Assembly: GCF_900157375.1 (NCBI RefSeq)
Contig: NZ_LT721901.1
Span: forward strand, 3,706,315 to 3,770,314
Length of the DNA stretch: 64,000 nt
Reading direction: 5' to 3'
DNA from: Mycobacterium rhizamassiliense
GTDB taxonomy: Bacteria; Actinomycetota; Actinomycetes; Mycobacteriales; Mycobacteriaceae
Numbering within the stretch: the first letter of the stretch is position 1; each line of letters starts with the position of its first letter. The notes under the pieces are model-generated. The model was not told the DNA's origin and searched no databases. It saw only the letters and a list, made by a program, of their open reading frames with translations. The translations under genes were made by a program, and so were the position numbers. Shown here one piece after another: positions 1-11,000 of this stretch.

Positions 1-750
1 CAGGTCCTCGACTTGTTACGCATCGATCTGATGCGAAGCCTCGGCGTCGGAATCAACGACATCCAACGACTCGTCGACGGCGGGCAGACCACCTTGGCCG
101 ACCTGCTGGACGAGCACCGCACGCTGCTGGTGCATCAGCGGGACCGGCTGGACCAGCTGATCGCAGCCATCGATGCGGCCACCGATTGCGGCGACGGGGG
201 TGTCAACGAACACATCTTGCGCACCCTGGCGACCACGCACCGCGACAGCATCGGCGTCATCGGGCGGCTCAGCGCTCCGCTATCGGCGCCCATCGCCGCG
301 ATGTACGCCGACCTCTTCGAAGAGTGGAAACTGCCGGTCCCCGCGCTATTCGGGCAGATGGTGCTGCCGCCGGCGGCCACCACGTTGCTAAAGCAGCTCG
401 CCGAGACGCCGGGGCGCGGGGTGCTGTTCGACCGGTTGCGCACCCTCGCGGGCGATGTGATTGCACTAGGCGAGAATCTTTCGGCTGCAACAGAACTCGC
501 GCACACCTGGATTGAGCAACAGCTGGCCGATCCGCTGCCCGACGACGTGATCCGTGTGCTGCGGGGTGTGCGGCCGCTGCTCGAACATGACCCCGTGATC
601 GTGCAGGGGTTCCGGGCCTGGGCGCGATCGATCAACCCGGCCGCTGAGCTCTGCATCGATGAGATCGCCACCCGAACGGCCCAGCGGGGCCTGGAAACCG
701 TGAGCGTCATCGTGCTGCCAGCGGCTAAACCGGCGCTGCACGAGATGTGA
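1..750 (+). CDS. MerR-family transcriptional regulator, C-terminal part (5' truncated by window edge)
   Basis: The reading frame is open from base 1, so the start and most of the DNA-binding head lie outside the window. The first visible residues (LRIDLMRSLGVGINDIQRLVD) resemble the end of a MerR winged-helix domain, where LxRxRxLRELGxxLxxI is typical. They are followed by the long dimerisation helix (about residues 25-60 of the visible part, rich in L, R, D, Q). The remaining 170 residues form a helical C-terminal domain of the kind that senses a ligand in MerR proteins; I cannot name the ligand. It stops 60 bp before the Tat-signal protein, which runs in the same direction. The family assignment is inferred from a partial domain and is moderately sure. 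Confidence 0.6.
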   Translation, partial: QVLDLLRIDLMRSLGVGINDIQRLVDGGQTTLADLLDEHRTLLVHQRDRLDQLIAAIDAATDCGDGGVNEHILRTLATTHRDSIGVIGRLSAPLSAPIAAMYADLFEEWKLPVPALFGQMVLPPAATTLLKQLAETPGRGVLFDRLRTLAGDVIALGENLSAATELAHTWIEQQLADPLPDDVIRVLRGVRPLLEHDPVIVQGFRAWARSINPAAELCIDEIATRTAQRGLETVSVIVLPAAKPALHEM

Positions 751-809
751 TGCAGATGTGACCACTGTGTCTAATGTGTCCAGTGTTATTTCTGCCGTAC
801 CCTATCGCT

Positions 810-1529
810 GTGTCGTTTACCCGCCGTGACGTGCTGAAATTCGCCGCCGCGACCCCTGCCCTCGTCGGTGTCGGCGTCGCGGCCTCGTCGCTGCACGCCG
901 CGCCCGCGTCGGCCTCCCTCGGCACCCTGCTGGATTACGCGGCAGGGGTCATCCCCGCCAGCCAGATCCGGGCCGCCGGCGCGGTGGGGTCGATCCGGTA
1001 CGTGTCGGATCGCCGGCCGGGCGGCAACTGGATGCTGGGCAAGCCGATTCTGGTCTCCGAGGCGCGGGACCTGAACAGCAACGGCCTGCAAATCGTCTCC
1101 TGCTACCAGTACGGCAAGGGCAGCACCTCCGACTGGCTGGGCGGCGCCGGCGCCGGTCAGCAGCACGCACAACGCGGCATGCAGCTGCACGCCGCGGCCG
1201 GCGGCCCCGCCAGCGCCCCGATTTATGCCTCGATCGACGACGACCCGTCCTACGAGCAGTACAAGAACCAAGTGGCGCCGTACCTGCGCGCCTGGGAATC
1301 GGTGGTCGGACACCAGCGGACGGGTGTTTACGCCAACTCCAAGACCATCGACTGGGCGCTGCACGACGGGCTGGGCTCCTACTTCTGGCAGCACAACTGG
1401 GGATCGCCCAAGGGATACGCCCATCCGGCCGCGAATCTGCACCAGGTGGAGATCGATAAGCGCAGCGTCGGCGGGGTGGGAGTGGATATCAACGAAATCC
1501 TCAAGCCCCAATACGGGCAGTGGGCCTGA
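810..1529 (+). CDS. Tat-exported DUF1906 (glycoside hydrolase-like) protein, Rv2525c orthologue
   Basis: A 239-residue protein that starts at GTG 810. This start puts a twin-arginine signal (FTRRDVLKFAAA, residues 3-14) at the N-terminus, followed by a hydrophobic stretch and an ASA-type cleavage region near residue 30. The mature part is a DUF1906/Rv2525c-like TIM-barrel domain related to glycoside hydrolase 25 folds. It includes the IYASIDDDPS strand and the GVYANSKTI and YFWQHNWG segments expected at the active-site face. Length and sequence closely match M. tuberculosis Rv2525c (240 aa), a Tat substrate linked to the cell envelope and beta-lactam susceptibility. It sits directly upstream of fas, as in M. 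tuberculosis. An upstream in-frame start at 774 would bury the Tat motif and is less likely. Confidence 0.9.
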   Translation: MSFTRRDVLKFAAATPALVGVGVAASSLHAAPASASLGTLLDYAAGVIPASQIRAAGAVGSIRYVSDRRPGGNWMLGKPILVSEARDLNSNGLQIVSCYQYGKGSTSDWLGGAGAGQQHAQRGMQLHAAAGGPASAPIYASIDDDPSYEQYKNQVAPYLRAWESVVGHQRTGVYANSKTIDWALHDGLGSYFWQHNWGSPKGYAHPAANLHQVEIDKRSVGGVGVDINEILKPQYGQWA

Positions 1530-2088
1530 GTTCTAGACAAGCCCCGTACACCATCGCGGGGCCCGTCCCGTACCGCATCGCGCCCACACCGCCTCCGTCG
1601 GCCGCATTCCAGCAAACACTCGTTCGCCGTTCGTCCGGCGCCGCCAACGCCCTCGCGCGTTCGAGCGCGAAGTAGACGGCCGGTCTCGCGCGGCGCGAAG
1701 TGGAAAATTTTCACATAACGATTTGATAACAATGCGGCCTTGAACAGCGAAGTTATAGCTACTCGACCGTAACCACCTGCACGCAGGACGTTTGTTCGAG
1801 ACGCCCACGGGCGGGGTTAATCGCGGTGTTACCCACGACACGGTTACCCGCGCGTAGAACTCACCAGTAACCGATCAGCACGCGAAAAGCGCGCGAATCC
1901 TTATGACACTCTTAGTACAGCCGATGGAGTCGGCCACGCCGCCCGGCTCACCTGAGTGGCCCACCGACAACTCACCGGTCACCTGCTTTTTGGCTGCGAT
2001 TCAGAGCGGAATCGACGAGGTACTGCCCGCCGGTCCTGCACCGGCTGAAGAACCGATACGTAAAGACGCATACAGGGAGATACAGAAC
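1530..2088 (+). promoter_or_regulatory. fas upstream region (promoter and probable FasR control region)
   Basis: This 559-bp stretch separates the Rv2525c-like gene from fas. It holds an AT-rich island at about 1700-1760 in otherwise GC-rich DNA. Bases 1700-1714 form a near-perfect palindrome (GTG-G-AAAATTTTCAC). Downstream are AT-rich -10-like hexamers (GATAAC near 1725, TATAGC near 1753). In mycobacteria the fas-acpS operon is activated by the TetR-type protein FasR, which binds inverted repeats upstream of fas. I infer, but cannot show, that one of the repeats here is that site. The fas reading frame is also open through 1903-2088 without a stop. Confidence 0.45.
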
Positions 2089-5000
2089 GTGACGATCCAC
2101 GAGCATGGCCGGGTGTCCGCAGACCGCGACGGAAGTGGTCCGCAGAGCACCCACGCTCTGGTCGACCGTCTGGCGGCCGGCGAACCGTACGCAGTCGCAT
2201 TCGGGGGACAGGGCAGCGCCTGGCTGGAAACGCTGGAAGAGCTGGTGTCCTCGGCGGGCATCGAGACCGACCTGGCCACGCTGGTCGGCGAGGTCGAACT
2301 GCTGCTGGAGCCGGTGGCCAAGGAACTCGTCGTGGTGCGTCCGATCGGCTTCGAGCCGCTGCGGTGGGTGCGCGCGCTGGCGGCCGAGGACCCGGTTCCG
2401 TCGGACAAGCACCTGACCTCCGCCGCGGTGTCGGTGCCGGGCGTGCTGCTCACCCAGATCGCGGCGATCAGGGCGCTGAGCCGCCAGGGCCTGGACCTCG
2501 TCGAGACGCCGCCGGTGGCGGTGGCCGGGCACTCCCAGGGCGTGCTGGCTGTCGAGGCGCTCAAGGCCGGTGGGGCTCGCGACGTGGAGCTGCTGGCGAT
2601 GGCGCAGCTAATCGGCGCGGCCGGAACGCTGGTGGCCCGTCGCCGCGGCATCTCCATCCTGGGCGACCGCTCGCCGATGGTGTCGGTCACCAACGCCGAC
2701 CCCGAGCGCATCCGCCACCTGCTCGAGGAGTTCGCGCAGGACGTGCGGACCGTTTTGCCACCGGTGCTGTCCATCCGTAATGGCCGGCGCTCGGTCGTGA
2801 TCACCGGCACCCCCGAGCAGCTGTCCCGCTTCGAGCTGTACTGCCAGCAGATCTCCGAGAAAGAAGAAGCCGACCGCAAGAACAAGCTGCGGGGCGGCGA
2901 CGTCTTCGCGCCGGTCTTCGACGCGGTTCAGGTCGAGGTGGGCTTCCACACGCCGCGGCTGGCCGACGGCATCGACATCGTCGGCAATTGGGCCGAGAAG
3001 GTCGGCCTGGACGTCGAGCTGGCCCGCCACCTGACCGACGCCATCCTGGTCAGCGGCGTCGACTGGGTCGAGGAGATCACCCGGGTGCACGACGCAGGCG
3101 CCCGCTGGATCCTGGACCTGGGTCCCGGCGACATCCTGACCCGGCTGACCGCGCCGGTGATCCGCGGCCTCGGCGTCGGCATCGTGCCTGCCGCGACCCG
3201 CGGCGGTCAGCGCAACCTGTTCACCGTCGGCGCCACCCCCGAGGTGGCCCGCGCCTGGTCCAGCTACGCCCCGACCGCGGTTCGCCTGCCCGACGGCCGG
3301 GTCAAACTCTCCACCAAGTTCACCCGGCTGACCGGGCGCTCGCCGATCCTGCTCGCCGGCATGACCCCGACCACCGTCGACGCCAAGATCGTCGCCGCCG
3401 CGGCCAACGCCGGGCACTGGGCCGAGCTCGCCGGTGGTGGGCAGGTCACCGAGGAGATCTTCGCCGACCGCACCGACCAGCTGTCCGGGCTGCTCGAGCC
3501 GGGCCGCACCTACCAGTTCAACACGCTGTTCCTGGACCCGTACCTGTGGAAGCTGCAGGTCGGCGGCAAGCGGCTGGTACAGAAGGCCCGCCAGTCCGGC
3601 GCGGCCGTCGACGGCCTCGTGATCAGCGCCGGCATCCCGGACCTCGAGGAAGCCGTGGACCTGATCCACGAGCTCAACGACGTCGGCATCAGCCACGTCG
3701 TGTTCAAGCCGGGCACCATCGAGCAGATCCGCTCGGTCATCCGCATCGCCACCGAGGTGGCCACCAAGCCGGTGATCGTGCACATCGAGGGCGGGCGGGC
3801 CGGCGGCCACCACTCCTGGGAAGACCTGGACGACCTGCTGCTGGCGACCTACTCGGAGCTGCGGTCGCGCGCGAACATCACCGTCTGCGTCGGCGGCGGC
3901 ATCGGCACCCCCGAGCGGGCGGCCGAATACCTGTCCGGTCGGTGGTCGCAGTCCTACGGCTTCCCGTCGATGCCGATCGACGGCATCCTCGTCGGCACCG
4001 CGGCGATGGCCACGCTGGAGGCCACCACCTCGCCGTCGGTCAAGCGGATGCTGGTCGAGACCAACGGCACCGACCAGTGGATCGGCGCCGGAAAAGCCCA
4101 GGGCGGCATGGCTTCCAGCCGCAGCCAGCTCGGCGCGGACATCCACGAGATCGACAACTCCGCCTCGCGGTGCGGCCGGCTGCTCGACGAGGTCGCCGGT
4201 GATGCCGACGCGGTCGCCGAGCGCCGCGACGAGATCATCGCGGCGATGGCCAACACCGCCAAGCCGTACTTCGGTGACGTCAAGGAGATGACCTACCTGC
4301 AGTGGCTGCGGCGCTACGTCGAACTGGCCATCGGGGAGGGCGACTCGACCGCCGACACCGCGTCGCCCGGCAGCCCCTGGCTGGCCGACACCTGGCGCGA
4401 CCGGTTCCAGCAGATGCTGCAGCGCGCCGAGGCGCGCCTGCACGCCCAGGACCACGGTCCGATCGACACCCTGTACAACGACGAGGCGCTGCTGGAGAAC
4501 CCGGAGGCCGCGATCGCCGCGCTGCTCGCGGGCTACCCCGACGCCGACACCGCCGTGCTGCACCCCGCCGACGTGCCGTTCTTCGTCACGCTGTGCAAGA
4601 CGCTGGGCAAGCCGGTCAACTTCGTCCCCGTCATCGACAAGGACGTGCGGCGCTGGTGGCGCAGCGACTCGCTGTGGCAGGCACACGATGCCCGCTACGA
4701 CGCCGACCAGGTCTGCATCATCCCCGGCACCGCAGCGGTCGCGGGCATCACCCGACTCGACGAGCCGGTCGGCGAGCTGCTCGACCGCTTCGAGCAGGCC
4801 GCCGTCGACGAGGTGCTGGAGTCCGGGGCCGAGCCGAAGGCCGTCCGGTCGCGCCGGCTGGGCCGTCCGGATGTGACCGGGCCGCTGGCAGTCGTGCTCG
4901 ACGCGCCCGACGTGCTGTGGGCCGGGCGCACCACCACCAACCCGGTGCACCGCATCGCGGAGCCGGCCGAGTGGCTGGTGCACGACGGACCCGAAAGCCA

Positions 5001-8000
5001 GCGGGCCACCCACTCGTCCACCGGGGCACGGTTGCAGGTCAACCCGGATGGTGAGCACGTCGTCCTCAGCGTGCCGATCTCCGGCGTCTGGATCGACATC
5101 CCATTCACGTTGCGCGCCAACACCATTGACGGTGGCATTCCCATGGTCTCCACCGACGACGCCGCCACCGCCATGCGCGCGGTCCTGGCGATCGCCGCGG
5201 GCGTCGACGGGCCGGAGTTCCTGCCGCCGGTCACCGACGGCACCGCCACCGCGACGGTGGACTGGGACCCCGAGCGCGTCGCCGACCACACCGGTGTGAC
5301 CGCGACCTTTGGCGAGCCGTTGGCGCCCAGCCTCACCACGGTGCCCGACGCGCTCGTCGGGCATTGCTGGCCGGCGGTTTTCGCCACCATCGGCTCGGCG
5401 ATCACCGAGGCCGGTGTGCCGGTGGTCGAAGGCCTGCTGAGCCTGGTGCATCTGGACCACGCCGCGGACATGGTCGGCCGGTTGCCGGCGACGCCGGCCC
5501 AATTGACGGTCGCCGCAACGGCTTCGGCGGCCATCGACACCGACATGGGCCGGGTCGTTCCCGTTTCGGTGACGGTGACCGGTCCCGACGGCGCCACGAT
5601 CGCCACCCTCGCGGAGCGCTTCGCGATCCTCGGCCGCACCGGTGCCGCCGAGCTCACCGACCCGGTCCGGGCCGGTGGCGCGGTGTCGGAGAACGCGACC
5701 GACACCCCGCGCCGTCGCCGCCGCGACGTCAGCATCACCTCGCCGGTCGACATGCGCCCGTTCGCGGTGGTGTCCGGCGACCACAACCCGATCCACACCG
5801 ACCGGGCCGCCGCGCTGCTGGCCGGCCTGGAATCGCCGATCGTGCACGGCATGTGGCTGTCGGCCGCCGCGCAGCACGCGGTGACCGCCGCCGACGGCCA
5901 GGCCCGCCCGCCGGCCCGCATGGTCGGCTGGACCGCGCGATTCCTGGGCATGGTGCGTCCCGGCGATCAGGTCGACTTCCGCGTCGACCGCGTCGGAATC
6001 GACCAGGGCGCAGAGATTTTGGAGGTCACCGCCAAGATCGGAACAGACCTCGTCATGTCGGCCACCGCGCGGCTGGCCGCGCCCAGGACGGTCTACGCCT
6101 TCCCGGGTCAGGGCATTCAGCACAAGGGCATGGGCATGGAGGTGCGGGCCCGGTCCAAGGCCGCCCGCAAGGTGTGGGACACCGCCGACAAGTTCACCCG
6201 CGACACGCTGGGCTTCTCGGTGCTGCACGTGGTGCGCGACAACCCGACCAGCATCATCGCCAGCGGCGTGCACTACAACCACCCCGAAGGTGTCCTGTAC
6301 CTGACACAGTTCACCCAGGTCGCCATGGCGACCGTGGCCGCTGCGCAGGTCGCCGAGATGCGTGAGCAGGGCGCCTTCGTCGAGGACGCCATCGCCTGCG
6401 GCCACTCGGTCGGTGAGTACACCGCCCTGGCCTGCGTGACGGGCATCTACAAGCTGGAAGCCTTGCTGGAGATGGTGTTCCACCGCGGCTCCAAGATGCA
6501 CGACATCGTGCCGCGCGACGAGCTGGGCCGCTCCAACTACCGGTTGGCGGCGATCCGGCCGTCGCAGATCGACCTGCCGGACGACGAGGTCACCGACTTC
6601 GTCGCCGAAATCGCGGCGAATACTGGTGAGTTTTTAGAGATCGTGAACTTCAACCTGCGTGGTTCGCAGTACGCGATCGCCGGCACGGTGCGGGGCTTGG
6701 AGGCGCTCGAGGCCGAGGTGGAGCGCCGCCGCGAAATCAGCGGTGGGAAGCGCTCTTTCATTCTGGTGCCCGGCATCGACGTGCCGTTCCACTCCCGCGT
6801 GCTGCGGGTCGGAGTGGCCGACTTCCGCCGCTCGCTGGAGCGGGTCATGCCGCGCGACAAGGACCCCGACATCATCATCGGGCGTTATATTCCCAACCTG
6901 GTGCCGCGGCCGTTCACCCTGGACCGCGACTTCATCCAGGAGATCCGCGACCTGGTGCCCGCCGAACCGCTCGACGAGATCCTCGCCGACTACGACTCGT
7001 GGCTGCGCGACCGGCCGCGCGACATGGCCCGCACGGTGTTGATCGAGCTGCTGGCATGGCAGTTCGCCAGCCCGGTGCGCTGGATCGAGACCCAGGACCT
7101 GCTGTTCATCGAAGAGGCCGCGAGCGGTCTCGGTGTGGAGCGGTTCGTCGAGATCGGTGTGAAGACCGCGCCGACCGTCGCCGGACTGGCTGCCAATACG
7201 CTCAAGCTGCCCGAATACGCCCACAGCACAGTGGAAGTGCTCAACGCCGAGCGTGACGCCGCGGTGTTGTTCGCCAACGACACCGACCCCGAGCCCGAGC
7301 CCGACGACGCGTCGGAGCCCGCCGCCGAGTCGGCCGCGGCGGAAGGTGCCGCCAGCGTGCAGGCCGCACCGGCCCCCACGCCCACGGCCCCCTCGGGTGC
7401 GGCCCCCGACGACATCGGATTCGACGCCGCCGACGCCACCCTGGCGCTGATCGCGTTGTCGGCCAAGATGCGGATCGACCAGATCGAGCAACTCGACTCC
7501 ATCGAGTCCATCACCGACGGGGCGTCATCGCGGCGAAACCAGCTGCTGGTCGACCTGGGTTCTGAGCTGAACCTGGGAGCCATCGACGGTGCCGCCGAGG
7601 CCGACCTGGCGGGACTGCGGGCGCAGGTCACCAAGCTGGCACGCACCTACAAGCCTTACGGCCCAGTGCTTTCCGACGCCATCAACGATCAGCTCAAGAC
7701 GGTTCTCGGGCCGTCGGGCAAGCGGCCTGCCGCCATCACCGAGCGGGTCACCAAGACCTGGGAGCTCGGCGCGGGGTGGGCCAAACACGTGACCGTCGAA
7801 GTCGCGCTGGGAACCCGCGAAGGCACCAGTGTTCGTGGCGGTGCGATGGGCCATCTGCACGAGGGCGCCCTGACCGATGCGGGGTCGGTCGACAAGGTCG
7901 TCGACGCCGCGGTCGCCGCCGTCGCTGCACGGCAAGGCATCTCGGTGGCGTTGCCGTCGGCGGGCGGTGGCGGTGGAGCGACCGTCGACGCCGCCGCGCT

Positions 8001-11000
8001 CTCCGAATTCACCGATCAGATCACCGGGCGCGACGGTGTGCTCGCGTCGGCGGCCCGCCTGGTGCTGGGTCAGTTGGGTCTCGACGAGCCGGCCGGGGCG
8101 CTGCCTGCGGCCACCGATGCCGAGCTCATCGACCTGGTCACCGGCGAATTGGGTGCCGACTGGCCACGTTTGGTGGCGCCGGTGTTCGACTCGAAGAAGG
8201 CCGTCGTGTTCGACGACCGCTGGGCCAGCGCCCGCGAGGACCTGGTCAAGCTGTGGCTGTCCGATGAAGGTGACATCGACTCCGACTGGCTGCGGCTGTC
8301 GGAAAGGTTCGAGGGTGCCGGCCATGTGGTCGCCACTCAAGCCACCTGGTGGCAGGGCAAGTCGCTGGCCGCGGGTCGTCAGATCCACGCGTCGCTGTAC
8401 GGCCGCATCGCCGCGGGAGCCGAGAACCCGGATCCCGGCCCGCACAGCAGCGAAATCGCCGTCGTGACAGGAGCTTCGAAGGGTTCGATCGCCGCGTCAG
8501 TGGCAGCACGACTGCTCGACGGCGGTGCCACCGTCATCGCGACCACCTCAAAGCTGGACGAGGAGCGACTGGCCTTCTACCGCGCGCTGTACCGCGACCA
8601 CGCCCGCTATGGCGCGACGCTGTGGGTGTTGGCGGCCAACATGGCGTCCTACTCCGACATCGACGCACTGGTCGAATGGGTTGGCAACGAGCAAATCGAA
8701 AGCCTTGGGCCACAGTCGATTCACGTCAAGGACGCGCAGACCCCAACGCTGCTGTTCCCGTTCGCGGCACCGCGGGTGGTCGGCGACCTCTCCGAGGCGG
8801 GCTCACGCTCCGAGATGGAGATGAAGGTGTTGTTGTGGGCCGTGCAGCGGCTGATCGCTGGTCTATCGACCATCGGCGCCGAGCGCGACATCGCATCGCG
8901 GTTGCACGTGGTGCTGCCCGGCTCGCCCAACCGCGGAATGTTCGGCGGTGATGGCGCTTACGGTGAGGCCAAGTCGGCGTTGGACGCGCTGGTGAGTCGT
9001 TGGCACGCCGAGTCTTCGTGGGCGGCCCGGGTCAGCCTGGCGCACGCGCTGATCGGCTGGACCCGCGGCACCGGGCTGATGGGGCACAACGACGCCATCG
9101 TCACCGCCGTCGAAGAGGCCGGTGTCACGACCTACTCCACCGACCAGATGGCTGCGATGCTGCTGAGCCTGTGCGATGTGGAATCCAAGGTCGCCGCGGC
9201 CGGCAAGCCGATCGAGGCGGACCTGACCGGCGGGCTCGGCGAGGCCAACCTCGACATGGCCGAGCTGGCCGCAAAGGCGCGCGAGCAGGCGACGTCGGCA
9301 TCGGACGACGAGGCCGAGGACACCGCGGCCGAGGGCACCATCGCCGCGCTGCCGTCGCCGCCGCGCGGTTACACCCCGGCACCGCCGCCGGAATGGGACG
9401 ACCTCGACGTCGACCCGGCCGACCTGGTGGTGATCGTCGGCGGCGCCGAACTCGGCCCGTACGGTTCGTCGCGCACCCGGTTCGAGATGGAGGTCGACAA
9501 CGAATTGTCGGCGGCTGGCGTACTGGAGCTGGCCTGGACCACCGGGTTGATCCGCTGGGAAGACGACCCCCAACCGGGTTGGTACGACACGGCTTCCGGT
9601 GATCTGGTCGACGAGGCCGAGCTGGTCGAGCGCTACCACGACGCCGTGGTGGAACGAACCGGCATCCGTGAGTTTGTCGACGACGGCGCGATCGATCCCG
9701 ATCACGCGTCGCCGCTGCTGGTCTCGGTGTTCCTGGACAAGGACTTCAGTTTCGTCGTGTCGTCGGAGGCCGATGCCCGCGCGTTCGCCGAGTTCGATCC
9801 CGAGCACACGGCCATCCGGCCCGTGCCCGACTCCGCGGACTGGCAGGTGGTCCGCAAGGCGGGCACCGAGATCCGGGTGCCACGCAAGACCAAGCTGTCG
9901 CGGACGGTTGGGGCACAGATCCCGACCGGGTTCGACCCGACGGTGTGGGGGATCAGCCCGGACATGGCGAGTTCCATTGACCGCGTGGCGGTGTGGAACA
10001 TCATCGCGACCGTCGACGCCTTCCTGTCCGCCGGCTTCAGCCCGACCGAGCTGATGCGGTGGGTGCACCCGAGCCTGGTCGCCAGCACCCAGGGCACCGG
10101 TATGGGCGGCATGACGTCGATGCAGACCATGTACCACGGCAACCTGCTGGGCCGGAACAAGCCGAACGACATCCTGCAGGAAGTGCTGCCGAATGTTGTT
10201 GCCGCGCATGTGGTTCAGTCCTATGTCGGTAGTTACGGCTCGATGATCCACCCGGTCGCGGCGTGCGCGACCGCGGCGGTTTCGGTCGAAGAGGGCGTCG
10301 ACAAGATTCGGTTGGGCAAGGCAGAACTGGTGGTGACCGGCGGTCTGGACGATTTGACGCTCGAGGCCATCATCGGTTTCGGTGACATGGCGGCCACCGC
10401 CGACACCGAGATGATGCGCGGCCGGGGTGTCCACGACTCGAAGTTCTCCCGGCCCAACGACCGGCGCCGGCTGGGCTTCGTCGAGGCGCAGGGTGGTGGC
10501 ACCATCCTGCTGGCCCGGGGCGATCTGGCCCTCAAGATGGGCCTGCCGGTGCTTGCGGTGGTGGCGTACGCGCAGTCCTTCGGCGACGGAGTGCACACCT
10601 CGATCCCGGCCCCCGGGCTGGGCGCGCTGGGTGCGGGCCGGGGTGGCAAGGACTCGGTGCTGGCGCGCGAACTGGCCAAGCTCGGTGTGGGCGCCGACGA
10701 CATCGCGGTGATCTCCAAGCACGACACCTCGACGTTGGCCAACGACCCCAACGAGACCGAGCTGCACGAGCGGCTTGCCGACTCGCTGGGGCGCTCCGAG
10801 GGTGCTCCGCTGTTCATCGTGTCGCAGAAGAGCCTCACCGGGCACGCCAAGGGCGGCGCGGCGGTCTTCCAGATGATGGGGCTGTGCCAGATGCTGCGCG
10901 ACGGGGTCATCCCGCCGAACCGCAGCCTGGATTGCGTCGACGACGAACTGGCCGGCTCGGCGCACTTCGTCTGGGTGCGCGACACCCTGCGGCTGGGCGG

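Noticed and set aside
2608..6501. A 1297-codon open frame on the minus strand opposite fas
   Set aside because: It mirrors codon positions of a highly conserved gene in high-GC DNA, has a His/Arg/Gly-rich composition without domains, and lacks a ribosome-binding site. It is an antisense artefact.
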